Shown here: positions 54,878 through 64,000 of the stretch, piece after piece
Layout of the letters: the number at the start of each line of letters is the position of its first letter
How positions within the stretch are numbered: the stretch's first letter is position 1
Source: Neiella litorisoli
GTDB lineage: Bacteria > Pseudomonadota > Gammaproteobacteria > Enterobacterales > Neiellaceae
NCBI RefSeq assembly: GCF_014773395.1
Contig: NZ_JACXAF010000001.1
Location: 310,001 to 374,000 of the forward strand
Direction: 5' to 3'
DNA: 64,000 nt
Made by a program: the position numbers and the translations under genes
Notes under the pieces: model-generated
What the model was told of the DNA's origin: nothing
Seen by the model: the letters and a program-made list of their open reading frames with translations, nothing else
The model's database searches: none

Positions 54878-56626
54878 TTGATTAGTAAACTTGCAAAACG
54901 CTGGTGCTTGTTAGCGCTGTTATTCAGCAGTTCGGTTATCGCAACACCGGAGCAGCAAGATTACAGCCACATCGCGACGCCCGATCTGATTGATTCAGCG
55001 GTCGCCTTACGCTCGTCCAATATTGAGCAACTAACAGCCATGATTGCTGAGTTGGAATCACGTCAGCTAAACGGCGCAGAAGTAAGCTATTTATCTTATT
55101 TACAAAGCTATTACCTAACGTTGCAAGGCCGTTTCGCAGAGGCTGAGTCGAGTTTGACTGCACTTGCGGATGAGACTCGCTCAATCAACGTCGCAGTCTT
55201 AGTCAATATTTCACTTGTCAACGTTTACACTGCAACCGCAAACTGGTCAAAAGGCTTATCAGCAGCTAACAAGCTAACTAAGCTCATCACCCGGTTGCCC
55301 GAATCGGACAACCTTCATCATTACTCAACAGCTATTCTCGCCCAATTTTTCAACAATATTGAACAATATGAACTAGGTTATAAAAACGCTCAAAAGATTG
55401 TCGAGCTAGATCTCAAAGGTCGCCTAGGTTGCGCAGCCGGTATTTTGTCGATGAACGCCGCTAACAATCTAGAAATACCGTTAAATGATAAATCCATTAT
55501 CGACACCACGCTAAGTTCTTGCTCGGGTATGGAGTTACTATATCTCCCTTCTAAGCTCATCGTCTCAGAACGTTATTTGTTGACCAAACAACCGCAACTG
55601 ATTGTTGATTTGTTAGAACCTCATCTCGTTGAGTTTGAAGGTTCAGACACGGTACTCAACTTTGTTGAAATACATTACTTACTTGCTAGCGCGTATTTGC
55701 AACTAAACCAAGTCGCTCAAGCTGAAGCCATGCTTGAGCGTTTAACGACTCTCACCGAAGCCGATGTCAATCTGGCTAAACTTGCTGACGGCTATTTGCT
55801 ATTGGCCGATATTCGCCAAAACCAAGGCCGTACCGAGCAAGCGCTCAGCTTAATGCGGCAGCATTTACAATTGCGCGAACAATACCTCAATAAAGCCACG
55901 TCAAAGCGTTTGGCTTATCAATTGGCGCAACAGCAAATTTCGGAAAAAGAGAGCGAAATTCAGGCGCTTCACGATAAAAACGAACTGCTAAAAACGCAGG
56001 AAGATTTACTTGAAGCGCAGCGCACCAATGATCGCCAGTTTATTGTCGCCTTGTGTATCACCGTTTTTCTGCTTGGCATGTTTTTGTATCGCAGCCGTTC
56101 GATTCAGCAAAAACTCAAGCAACTATCAGCCTTTGATGGCCTCACCGCTATTCACAACCGCAGCCAGTTTATGCGTCTTGCTGAGCGGGCGCTGAGTTAT
56201 GCCGAAGACAACAAGCAAGCGGTTAGCTTGGTGCTGTTTGACCTTGACCAGTTTCAAAAGGTCAACGATACCTACGGCCATGCCCGCGGCGACTGGGTGT
56301 TGCAACAAGTGGCCAAAGCCTGCCAGCAACACACGCGCCGCAATGACCTGCTGGCCCGCACCGGCGGCGAAGAGTTCTGTTTATTGCTGCTCGGCTGCAA
56401 TGACAAGCGCGCGATAGAGGTTACCGAGAAATTTCAGCAAGTTATTCATACCATTGATGCGGGCTCGCCAGGCTTTGAAGCCACCATGACCGCCAGCTTT
56501 GGTATTACCGACAACCGGCTGTCTGGCTACGGTCTCGATCGCCTGCTCGGCGACGCTGGCGCAGCGGTAAAAATGGCTAAGGCCAATGGTCGTGACCAAT
56601 TGGCGGTATTTGCGCCGGATAAATAA
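54878..56626 (+). CDS. Helical-repeat sensor diguanylate cyclase 2
   Basis: 582 residues from TTG 54878 with AAGG seven bases upstream. Same architecture as the preceding gene: signal peptide, helical repeats, coiled coil ([18 protein letters not shown]), membrane helix ([17 protein letters not shown]) and GGDEF with GGEEF ([14 protein letters not shown]) and inhibitory site RRND. Base composition is like the rest of the window, unlike paralogue 1. The signal sensed is unknown. Confidence 0.88.
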   Translation: MISKLAKRWCLLALLFSSSVIATPEQQDYSHIATPDLIDSAVALRSSNIEQLTAMIAELESRQLNGAEVSYLSYLQSYYLTLQGRFAEAESSLTALADETRSINVAVLVNISLVNVYTATANWSKGLSAANKLTKLITRLPESDNLHHYSTAILAQFFNNIEQYELGYKNAQKIVELDLKGRLGCAAGILSMNAANNLEIPLNDKSIIDTTLSSCSGMELLYLPSKLIVSERYLLTKQPQLIVDLLEPHLVEFEGSDTVLNFVEIHYLLASAYLQLNQVAQAEAMLERLTTLTEADVNLAKLADGYLLLADIRQNQGRTEQALSLMRQHLQLREQYLNKATSKRLAYQLAQQQISEKESEIQALHDKNELLKTQEDLLEAQRTNDRQFIVALCITVFLLGMFLYRSRSIQQKLKQLSAFDGLTAIHNRSQFMRLAERALSYAEDNKQAVSLVLFDLDQFQKVNDTYGHARGDWVLQQVAKACQQHTRRNDLLARTGGEEFCLLLLGCNDKRAIEVTEKFQQVIHTIDAGSPGFEATMTASFGITDNRLSGYGLDRLLGDAGAAVKMAKANGRDQLAVFAPDK

Positions 56627-56708
56627 CGTTGCATCCTGCCGACGATGCATTACCATTTTCATCACACCCGCTTTCGGCGTTTATCACCCTAATCTACAAG
56701 GAATTCCC

Positions 56709-58073
56709 ATGGCTCTGAGTGTTGTCATTCTGGCTGCCGGTAAAGGCACCCGCATGCGTTCCCGTCTGCCTAAAGTACTGCATACCCTGGCTCACCAATC
56801 GTTAGTTGAACATGTGATTGATGCCGCCAGCGAGGTCGGAGCCAACAATATCCATCTGGTTTACGGTCATGGTGGAGAGCTAGTGAAACAAGCACTGGCT
56901 GAGCGCGATTTGCAGTGGGCGGAGCAGGCACAACAGCTCGGAACCGGCCATGCGGTTGATCAGGCGCTACCAGCGATTGCTGATAACGACAAAGTCTTGG
57001 TGCTGTACGGCGATGTGCCACTGACCAGCACCGACACCCTCAAAGCACTGGTCGAATCTCAGCCCGAAGGAGGCATTGGCTTGCTCACGGTGAAGCTGGC
57101 CAATCCAACGGGGTATGGTCGAATTATTCGTGATGATAACGATCAGGTCGTTGGCATTATCGAACAAAAAGACGCCTCTGCAGAGCAGTTGCTGATCAAC
57201 GAATGTAACACCGGCATTTTGTGTGCCGATGCCGCCAACCTCAAACGCTGGCTGAGCAATCTCGACAATAACAACGCCCAGGGCGAATACTACCTGACGG
57301 ACATTATTGCCATGGCCGCATCAGAAGGGTGTAGCATTATTGCCGCGCATCCAGCCACCGAGGCCGAAGTGGAAGGGGTCAACGACAAGGTACAGCTGGC
57401 GAACCTAGAGCGTGAATACCAGCGTTTGCAAGCTGAACAGCTGATGCGCGCCGGTGCGCTACTGCGCGATCCTGCAAGAATTGACGTCCGCGGTGAACTC
57501 ACCGTGGGTCAGGATGTAGAAATTGATGTCAACGTGGTGTTTGAAGGCAAAGTAACACTGGCTGATGGCGTTAAAGTGGGTGCCAATTGTGTGCTAACCG
57601 ATTGCACCATTGGTGAAGATACCTTGATCCGCCCCAACTCGATTGTTGAATCAGCCACTGTCGGCAGCAAGTGTACCTTGGGGCCGTTTGTTCGATTGCG
57701 TCCCGGTGCGGTGCTGGCTGACGATGCCCATGTTGGCAATTTCGTTGAAATGAAAAATGCTCGTCTGGGCAATGGCTCAAAAGCCAATCATCTGACTTAT
57801 CTGGGCGATAGCGAAATTGGCAATGGCGTCAACATTGGTGCTGGCACCATCACCTGTAACTATGATGGCGCTAATAAACACAAAACCATTATTGAAGATG
57901 ACGTTTTTGTTGGCTCCGATTCGCAGCTTGTGGCGCCAGTCACTATCGGTAAAGGTGCCACCATTGGTGCGGGAACAACCGTGACTACAGATGTCTCAGA
58001 AGGTGAGTTAGTAATCACTAGGGCACGTTCAAGAACCATTAGTCAGTGGCGTCGCCCCGAGAAAAAGAAATAA
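56709..58073 (+). CDS. glmU: Bifunctional UDP-GlcNAc pyrophosphorylase / GlcN-1-P acetyltransferase
   Basis: 454 residues from ATG 56709 (AAGGA upstream); the open frame reaches 56586 but has no reason to start there. The N-terminal uridyltransferase domain has [25 protein letters not shown] and YGDVPL. The C-terminal left-handed beta-helix acetyltransferase domain begins near 250 and includes [31 protein letters not shown]. It makes UDP-GlcNAc for peptidoglycan and lipopolysaccharide. In many gammaproteobacteria glmU follows atpC; here it follows a GGDEF gene. It ends 1 base from the convergent gene's stop. Confidence 0.98.
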   Translation: MALSVVILAAGKGTRMRSRLPKVLHTLAHQSLVEHVIDAASEVGANNIHLVYGHGGELVKQALAERDLQWAEQAQQLGTGHAVDQALPAIADNDKVLVLYGDVPLTSTDTLKALVESQPEGGIGLLTVKLANPTGYGRIIRDDNDQVVGIIEQKDASAEQLLINECNTGILCADAANLKRWLSNLDNNNAQGEYYLTDIIAMAASEGCSIIAAHPATEAEVEGVNDKVQLANLEREYQRLQAEQLMRAGALLRDPARIDVRGELTVGQDVEIDVNVVFEGKVTLADGVKVGANCVLTDCTIGEDTLIRPNSIVESATVGSKCTLGPFVRLRPGAVLADDAHVGNFVEMKNARLGNGSKANHLTYLGDSEIGNGVNIGAGTITCNYDGANKHKTIIEDDVFVGSDSQLVAPVTIGKGATIGAGTTVTTDVSEGELVITRARSRTISQWRRPEKKK

Positions 58074-58074
58074 T

Positions 58075-59418
58075 TTAAAGCATTAGTTCTTCGTGCTGGA
58101 CTTGGTTTCGACCGGCACTTTTTGCTTTATACAATGCCAAATCGGCCTGCTTGAGTAGCGCGTTAATCCGCTCTTTAGCAGGCTGAGCTGCCATTGATGT
58201 CAGCTGACTAGCACTGACAAAGGTGGTGCCAATACTAATGGTCACTTGAGGGAGGTGATCGGAAACCCCCATTTCAATGTTCTGCCGATAGCGCTCCGCA
58301 ATGGGCGCAATGTGGTGGATTTTAGAATTGGGCAGCACCACCACAAACTCCTCGCCACCTAAGCGCGCCACCATATCCAAACCACGGGTGTTGAGCTTGA
58401 GCATGTCGGCAACTTCCATCAGCACCTTGTCGCCGGTGTCGTGACCGTGAGTGTCATTGATTTGCTTAAAGTGGTCGATGTCGATCATCAACAGGCCCAA
58501 ACCACCGTCCATCATTTTCATGGAGTCGAGCAGTTGTGCCATTTCGGTAAAAAACGCCCGCCGATTAGCAATACCGGTCAAGTTGTCGGTATTGGCCTGA
58601 TGCTCTAACTGAATGGTGGTTTGCATCAGGGTTTGGTTGCGATGTTCAAGCTGCTGCTGAATTAATTTGTATTCCGTAACGTCCTGAAAAACCCCAAACA
58701 GAGCCACCACGTCGCCTTCGGAGTTCACTTCAACATCGCCTTTACTGCGAACATAACGCACCTGACTGTGTTTGTTCAGCAGACGCAGCTCAAATTCAAA
58801 ACTGCTTTTTTGTTCGATTGCTTGCGAAATAAAGCGAGTCACTTTATCGCGGTCATCCGGGTGGTAGAAGTTCACCGCATCTTCAACATTGGGCTGGTAA
58901 AGGCTTCTGTCGACACCGTGAATACGATAAACCTGATCGGACCAAGACAGCTGATTGCTGATCAGATCCACACTCCAATAACCAATGCCTGCCATTTGCT
59001 CAGTCATGGTGAGCATGTGCAAGCGCTCGCGGGCCGTTGATTCAGCCTGAACCCGCAACGACATGTCTCGCACCACGCCAACATAAGCAGGCGCGCCAGC
59101 AATGGTTTGCTTGGCAATGGCAATTTCAATGGGAAACAAGGAGCCGTCGCGGCGCTTAGCCAGCACCTGGCGACTTTGACCGACGTTGTGAATGGTGCTG
59201 CCGTGGCTGTTCATCATGACATCATGATTATCGGCAATCGATTTCGGCATCAGGGTTTTGACATCAAGACCAACCAACTCGCCGATGTCGTAACCAAACA
59301 TCTTGTCGGCTGCTTCATTGGCGATTTGAATCACGCTGTCGGTGCCAATCACAATGACACTGTCGGCCAGCATGTTGAACGATTGATGAAGTGTGTTTTG
59401 CGATTGTGTGTCTGTCAT
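58075..59418 (-). CDS. PAS-PAS diguanylate cyclase
   Basis: 447 residues, cytoplasmic. PAS 1 (about 12-130; AADKMFGYDIGELVGLDV, RDGSLFPIEIAIAK), PAS 2 with PAC (about 150-260; HPDDRDKVTRFI, GVFQDVTEYK), a short coiled coil and GGDEF (about 285-445; NLTGIANRRAF, GGEEF in ARLGGEEFVVVLP). Inhibitory site RGLD is intact. No membrane segment, so it senses an internal cue. The stop is separated from that of glmU by one base. Confidence 0.93.
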   Translation of the reverse strand: MTDTQSQNTLHQSFNMLADSVIVIGTDSVIQIANEAADKMFGYDIGELVGLDVKTLMPKSIADNHDVMMNSHGSTIHNVGQSRQVLAKRRDGSLFPIEIAIAKQTIAGAPAYVGVVRDMSLRVQAESTARERLHMLTMTEQMAGIGYWSVDLISNQLSWSDQVYRIHGVDRSLYQPNVEDAVNFYHPDDRDKVTRFISQAIEQKSSFEFELRLLNKHSQVRYVRSKGDVEVNSEGDVVALFGVFQDVTEYKLIQQQLEHRNQTLMQTTIQLEHQANTDNLTGIANRRAFFTEMAQLLDSMKMMDGGLGLLMIDIDHFKQINDTHGHDTGDKVLMEVADMLKLNTRGLDMVARLGGEEFVVVLPNSKIHHIAPIAERYRQNIEMGVSDHLPQVTISIGTTFVSASQLTSMAAQPAKERINALLKQADLALYKAKSAGRNQVQHEELML

Positions 59419-59678
59419 TTGGTATCCACTTCGGCGCCATCTTTATATTTTTGTAACAGGCTGTTTGCTGTTACTGCCGCACGATAAAGCATAATCACTA
59501 GAGTTTAGCGGCAGATCCGTTGATAGCAGGTTGGGCCATTGACGGCAAGCGTACGTACTGCAAGCTGACATCAATGTAGCAAGACTGTAAGATGCAGAAC
59601 GTTAAATTGTATACAAAATGAGAGCGCGATTCTGAAAATCGCCGAATTACTACCTACAAATTGTCAGGAAATCCGTTC

Positions 59679-62066
59679 GTGAATAAATTATGCGCAGTGC
59701 TTGCCAGCTCACTTGTGTTGCTGCTTGCTCACTCTGTTGAGGCCAAAGAATGGCCGAAAAACCAGCCGGAAGACAAATTCCGTCAGCTCGAAGAAATTCT
59801 CCCAACGCCTAACAGTTACCGTACCGGTTCAGGCGCGCCAGGTCATGAATACTGGCAGCAACAGGCCGATTATCACATTAAGGTGAAGCTCGATGACGAT
59901 AACCAGCGTCTCGAAGCCCATGAGCGGATCACCTATACCAACAACAGCCCCGATACCCTCAGCTACCTGTGGGTTCAGCTCGACCAAAACCGCTTCAAAC
60001 CAGACTCAGATTACAACCTGAGCATGCCGGGTGTGACTCGCTATGAAGTGAAACCACGCACTGAAGTGGGCGATAAGCTGTCGTTGAAAGATTTCCGTGG
60101 CCGCGTCGCGAGACAAGCTTTTGATGGCGGGTACAAAATCACTCAGGTGGCCGATGGCAGTGGCACACCGCTACCGCACATTATCAACAAAACCATGATG
60201 CGGATTGATTTGCCCACCGCACTGGCGCCGGGCGCTCAGACGCAAGTGCAAATCAGCTGGTCCCATAATATTGTTGAAGCCAAGAAGCACGGCGGTCGCG
60301 GTGGCTACGAATACTTTGAACGTGACGACAACTACCTCTACGAGATTGCTCAGTGGTTCCCACGGATGGCGGTTTACGATGATGTTAATGGCTGGCAGAA
60401 CAAACAATTCTTGGGGCGCGGTGAATTTGCCTTGGAGTTTGGCGACTACACCGTTGAGATCGATGCACCGGCCGATCACATTGTTGCGTCCACCGGCACT
60501 CTGGAAAATCCAGAGCAAGTGCTGAGCAAGGTTCAGCAACAACGTTTGGCTGATGCCAAAGGCGCCAAAACACCGGTGATGATTGTCACTGAACAAGAAG
60601 CGCTAGCGAATGAAAAATCGCGCAGCAAAGCGCGTAAAACCTGGGTGTTCAAAGCGGAAAATGTTCGCGACTTTGCTTGGGCTTCATCACGGAAGTTCCT
60701 GTGGGATGCAATGACAGTGAAAAGCGGCGAGCAAGACGTACTGGCGATGTCTTACTACCCAGAAGAAGGTCTGCCGCTGTGGCCAACCTATTCAACCCAG
60801 TCGATTGTTCACACCATTGAGCAATACAACAAGTATTCCTTTGACTACCCATATCCAGTGGCGATCTCGGTCAATGGTCCGGTCGGTGGTATGGAATACC
60901 CGATGATCACCTTCAACGGCCCACGCCCCGAAATTGACGAAGACGACCGCAGCAAGCGGACTTATTCTCGCCGCACCAAATACGGATTAATTTCGGTGAT
61001 CATTCACGAAATTGGGCACATTTACTTCCCAATGATCGTGAACTCCGATGAACGTCAATGGACTTGGATGGACGAAGGCTTAAACACTTACCTGCAGTTC
61101 TTAGCGGAACAAGCTTGGGAAGAAAACTATCCAAGCCGCCGCGGTGAGCCACGCAATATTGTTGATTACATGGCATCGCCAAATCAGGTGCCAATCATGA
61201 CCAATTCCGAGAGCATTCTGCAGTTCGGTAACAATGCCTATGGTAAACCAGCCACCGCGCTGAATATTCTGCGTGAAACCATTGTTGGCCGCGAGCTGTT
61301 TGACCATGCGTTCCGCGAATACGGCAAGCGCTGGAAGTTCAAGCGGCCAATGCCTGCTGACTTCTTCCGCACCATCGAAGATGCCTCAGCGGTCGATTTA
61401 GATTGGTTCTGGCGCGGCTGGTTCTACAGCACCGATCATGTTGATATCAGCATCGACAGCGTGCGAGTGATGTCGCCAGACACCCTGATCCCAGAAGTGG
61501 AGCAACCGTTCAAGCGCGCCCAGAAACAAGCGGAGCCGGAATCGATCACGGTGATCCGCAATGAGGGTATGGCTCGTCGGGTTGAGCAATTCCCTGAACT
61601 GAAAGATTTCTACAATGAAAATGACGAGTTCACGGTCACCAACACCGACAAAAACAACTACGCCAAAGCCAAAAAGAAGTTTGAGGACTGGGAGCAAGAT
61701 CTGCGCAACGACCATGGTTTTGCTTACGTCATCGACTTCTCCAATATTGGCGGTTTGGTGATGCCGCTGATCATTCAGCTCGACTATCAGGACGGTAGCT
61801 CGGAGATTGTCCATATTCCGGCTGAGATTTGGCGTCACAACCCGAAGAAAACCTCGAAGTTGCTGTGGCGTGATAAGAAGCTGGCGAGCGTGACACTGGA
61901 TCCCCATTGGCAAACCGCGGATGTTGACTTGAGCAACAACCATTATCCGCGCCAAATCATTCCGTCTCGTTTAGAGCTGTATAAGTCGAAGCCGCGCAAA
62001 AACCTGATGAAAGACGCTCAGGCTGAGCTCAAAACAGACGACAAAGACAGCAAAGAAGGCGAATAA
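59679..62066 (+). CDS. M1-like (gluzincin) metallopeptidase
   Basis: 795 residues from GTG 59679, which has AGGA nine bases upstream and gives a compact signal peptide (NKLCAVLASSLVLLLAHSVEA). An in-frame TTG at 59661 is less likely. M1-type N-terminal beta-domain, substrate motif GGMEYPMI in place of GAMEN, zinc motif HEIGH (about residue 442) and the third ligand Glu in WMDEGLNTYLQF. Probably periplasmic, acting on peptides or on a membrane protein partner. It overlaps the DUF6702 gene by one base, indicating coupled translation. Confidence 0.92.
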   Translation: MNKLCAVLASSLVLLLAHSVEAKEWPKNQPEDKFRQLEEILPTPNSYRTGSGAPGHEYWQQQADYHIKVKLDDDNQRLEAHERITYTNNSPDTLSYLWVQLDQNRFKPDSDYNLSMPGVTRYEVKPRTEVGDKLSLKDFRGRVARQAFDGGYKITQVADGSGTPLPHIINKTMMRIDLPTALAPGAQTQVQISWSHNIVEAKKHGGRGGYEYFERDDNYLYEIAQWFPRMAVYDDVNGWQNKQFLGRGEFALEFGDYTVEIDAPADHIVASTGTLENPEQVLSKVQQQRLADAKGAKTPVMIVTEQEALANEKSRSKARKTWVFKAENVRDFAWASSRKFLWDAMTVKSGEQDVLAMSYYPEEGLPLWPTYSTQSIVHTIEQYNKYSFDYPYPVAISVNGPVGGMEYPMITFNGPRPEIDEDDRSKRTYSRRTKYGLISVIIHEIGHIYFPMIVNSDERQWTWMDEGLNTYLQFLAEQAWEENYPSRRGEPRNIVDYMASPNQVPIMTNSESILQFGNNAYGKPATALNILRETIVGRELFDHAFREYGKRWKFKRPMPADFFRTIEDASAVDLDWFWRGWFYSTDHVDISIDSVRVMSPDTLIPEVEQPFKRAQKQAEPESITVIRNEGMARRVEQFPELKDFYNENDEFTVTNTDKNNYAKAKKKFEDWEQDLRNDHGFAYVIDFSNIGGLVMPLIIQLDYQDGSSEIVHIPAEIWRHNPKKTSKLLWRDKKLASVTLDPHWQTADVDLSNNHYPRQIIPSRLELYKSKPRKNLMKDAQAELKTDDKDSKEGE

Positions 62067-62611
62067 TGCAGCGGCCAACAACGATATTAAAGGCGTGGAT
62101 TGGATCGCTGTTGGTGCTGTGGTTGATGAGCTGTGGCACGGCCATGGCTCATACCTATCACGCCATTCGCACCACCATGACGTTGAATGAGCAAACGGGC
62201 TCGGTGGAGATCATTCACCGAGTATTTGCCAACGATTTGGCCGCAGTGCTAGGCAAAGCGAAAAATCAGCGGGTTGAACTGTCTGACTCAGCCGAGCACC
62301 AGCAATGGACTGCGCAATATTGGCAGCGCTACTTTGCCGTGCTTGATCATCATGAGCAGCCACTTGAGCTGAGTTGGGTGGGAATGGAAATTGATGACCA
62401 CTACGTCTGGGTCTATCAGGAATACCAAGGTGATGTTGCCAAGCTGATAGCAAGCGACATTCACAACGGTTTATTGATGGGCCAGTTCGATCACCAAATC
62501 AATACTGTTGATGTGGTGTTGGCCGATCATCAATCGGCATTGGTGTTTTCAGAAGCCAAATTGCGCCAACCCATTCAGCACGATTCAGCGCCAACAGAAC
62601 ACCATCACTAA
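62066..62611 (+). CDS. DUF6702 family periplasmic protein
   Basis: 181 residues. Signal peptide ending near GTAMAH, with a Cys (LMSCG) that could make it a lipoprotein. The body (HTYHAIRTTMTLNEQTGSVEIIHRVFANDLAAVLG) matches the DUF6702 pattern. Homologues often sit next to M1-like peptidases, as here (ATG overlaps the peptidase stop). Function unknown; a partner or substrate-presenting subunit is possible. His-rich tail (EHHH). The stop overlaps that of the convergent GGDEF-EAL gene by 2 bases. Confidence 0.8.
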   Translation: MQRPTTILKAWIGSLLVLWLMSCGTAMAHTYHAIRTTMTLNEQTGSVEIIHRVFANDLAAVLGKAKNQRVELSDSAEHQQWTAQYWQRYFAVLDHHEQPLELSWVGMEIDDHYVWVYQEYQGDVAKLIASDIHNGLLMGQFDHQINTVDVVLADHQSALVFSEAKLRQPIQHDSAPTEHHH

Positions 62612-64000
62612 CTAAGCGGCCGAATGTGCTGCACTGGCGACTGATGTTTGTCGAGGTTATCGAGTAAATAGGCAGTCGCTTGTTCATGCCACATGGGCTT
62701 AGCAAACAGGTAGCCCTGACCGAAATCACAGTGGTAACTGTGCAAAGTTCGCCACTGATCTTCGTTTTCGATGCCCTCTGCCACCACTTTGACTTTCAGG
62801 CTATGGGCCAGTGAAATCGTTGCTTTGACAATTTCCTGAGTACCTTCTTGTTCTTCCCCGCGATTAATCAGGGAATTGATAAAACTTCGGTCGATTTTCA
62901 GCACCTGCACCGGCAGTTGATCAAGGTAAGACAAAGACGAATAACCGGTGCCAAAATCATCAATCGCCAGTTCAATGTGGCGCTCGCGCAATGAGCCAAG
63001 GATGTCATTGACCGCCTGCGTGTTTTCCATCAGCGCGGTTTCGGTGATCTCAAGCTTGAGGTGACGGCCATTGGTGCCGGTGCGCTGGAGGATGACATCC
63101 AGCTTTTCGATTAAGTTGGGTTGGTTCAATTGCACCGCCGATAGATTGACCGCAATGGTCGGTAGCCGGTCTTCGTCAACCAACTCACGCCACCGCTGCA
63201 ACTGCTGACACGCCTGCTCAAACACCCACAAGCCCATGTCGTAAATTTGCCCGGTTTCTTCTGCCAGCGGAATGAATTTATCCGGCGGCACCATGCCTAA
63301 TTCGGGATGCTGCCAGCGCATCAGCAATTCAAAGCTGACCAAGCGTTCGGTTTTGAGGCACACAATCGGCTGGTAAGCGGCTTTGAACTGGCCTTTATCA
63401 AGTGCCTGATACAAATCCACTTCCAGTGCAGCCATCGCCACTTCGTGTTCACGCATGTGACTATCGAATACCTGATAGGTGCCGCGGCCCTTGTCCTTGG
63501 CTTTGTACATGGCGATATCGGCATCACGCAGCACTTCTTCTGGCTTGGCATATTGGCGTTTGCAGTGAACCATGCCGACACTGACGCGGAAGAACACCTG
63601 CAATTGGTCAATGGCAAAGGGCTCTTCAAATTTGCGCACAATCAGCTCGGCAATGTCGATTAATTGCTGCTCGGACTCGACCGCACGCACCAAAACGGTA
63701 AATTCATCGCCACCTAAACGCACCGCCGTACAGTGCTCAGGCAACAGCGATTGGAGCCGGATAGCGGCGTCCAGCAACAGGCTGTCGCCGAGCAGATGAC
63801 CATGGGTGTCATTGACCTTTTTAAAGCGGTCACCATCAAGGAACAGTAAACCAAAGGCATAATGGCTGCGCTGAGCATGGTCGATGGCATGCTCTAACTG
63901 TTGCAACAGCCAAGGCCGGTTGGGCAATCCGGTCAGTGGATCATGAAACGCCATATGGAACAATTTGGCTTCGGCAGAGCGCCGTTCTTCAACTTCTACC
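62608..64000 (-). CDS. GGDEF-EAL protein, N-terminus beyond right edge
   Basis: The frame runs uninterrupted to the window end (VEERRSAEAKLFHMAFHDPLTG precedes the domain start), so the internal Met at 63963 is not the start. GGDEF domain with GGDEF (VRLGGDEFTVLV) but no RxxD inhibitory site. The EAL domain has ELL in place of EAL (SFELLMRW), LEITETALM and AIDDFGTGYSSLSYLDQL, so phosphodiesterase activity is likely. The sensory part lies outside the window. Confidence 0.92.
   Translation of the reverse strand, partial: VEVEERRSAEAKLFHMAFHDPLTGLPNRPWLLQQLEHAIDHAQRSHYAFGLLFLDGDRFKKVNDTHGHLLGDSLLLDAAIRLQSLLPEHCTAVRLGGDEFTVLVRAVESEQQLIDIAELIVRKFEEPFAIDQLQVFFRVSVGMVHCKRQYAKPEEVLRDADIAMYKAKDKGRGTYQVFDSHMREHEVAMAALEVDLYQALDKGQFKAAYQPIVCLKTERLVSFELLMRWQHPELGMVPPDKFIPLAEETGQIYDMGLWVFEQACQQLQRWRELVDEDRLPTIAVNLSAVQLNQPNLIEKLDVILQRTGTNGRHLKLEITETALMENTQAVNDILGSLRERHIELAIDDFGTGYSSLSYLDQLPVQVLKIDRSFINSLINRGEEQEGTQEIVKATISLAHSLKVKVVAEGIENEDQWRTLHSYHCDFGQGYLFAKPMWHEQATAYLLDNLDKHQSPVQHIRPLS

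Overview
The window looks like the chromosome of a marine gammaproteobacterium of the Alteromonadales/Shewanella-like type. Support comes from pntAB, an Epd-type dehydrogenase, a RegBA-like redox pair, an NspS/MbaA-like polyamine/c-di-GMP pair, a laminarin-type polysaccharide locus, many GGDEF proteins, and a shewasin-like pepsin beside a SonM-like borosin methyltransferase. There is no phage, plasmid, transposase, rRNA, tRNA or CRISPR locus that I can see.

Layout. 1-8.9 kb: gamma-glutamyltranspeptidase (cut by the left edge), a PhnD-PAS sensor without an output domain, pntAB, epd and an EamA exporter. 9-21.7 kb: a repeat-rich gap, then RDD and DUF4442 proteins, a beta-propeller/GGDEF cyclase, aspartoacylase, a Bax-like glucosaminidase, a TonB receptor, a RegB/RegA-like two-component system and a hexapeptide acetyltransferase. 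21.8-33.5 kb: a beta-glucan locus with a very large GH94-clan phosphorylase, twin periplasmic binding proteins, a GPH symporter, a LacI regulator and a modular GH16 lipoprotein, tied together by TGTAAGCGCTTACA-type operators. 33.5-39.6 kb: a GluR0-like ligand-gated channel with cupin and oxidoreductase partners, then the NspS/MbaA-like pair. 39.6-45.4 kb: a second glucan locus (GH30, MFS, membrane-bound AraC regulator, GH16). 45.4-49.5 kb: an ABC exporter and a small STAS-like gene bracketed on both sides by the same complex repeat tract. 49.5-54.7 kb: the accessory locus of greatest interest. 54.9-64 kb: GGDEF proteins, glmU, an M1-like metallopeptidase with DUF6702 partner, and a GGDEF-EAL protein cut by the right edge.

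Most notable system: a split borosin RiPP locus (49.5-52.9 kb). A tetrapyrrole-methylase-family enzyme closely resembling Shewanella SonM lies with two small acidic peptides that share an N-terminal L-E-x-L-G-x-x-A-S segment and aliphatic, Asp-rich cores (P-M/T-N followed by Val/Ile/Leu). The larger peptide carries two cores. A GNAT acetyltransferase and a signal-less pepsin-like aspartic protease (DSGSS and DTGCS) sit in the same strand, suggesting peptide backbone N-methylation plus acylation and proteolysis.

A second notable signal is a family of dispersed ~105-115 nt elements (near 9.4, 21.7, 45.4-46.3 and 48.7-49.4 kb). Each has a 22-30 bp outer stem whose sequence differs between subtypes, an inner hairpin, and a conserved core. 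Differences between the two arms are mostly G-U compatible on one strand only, which suggests a structured RNA or single-stranded DNA element.
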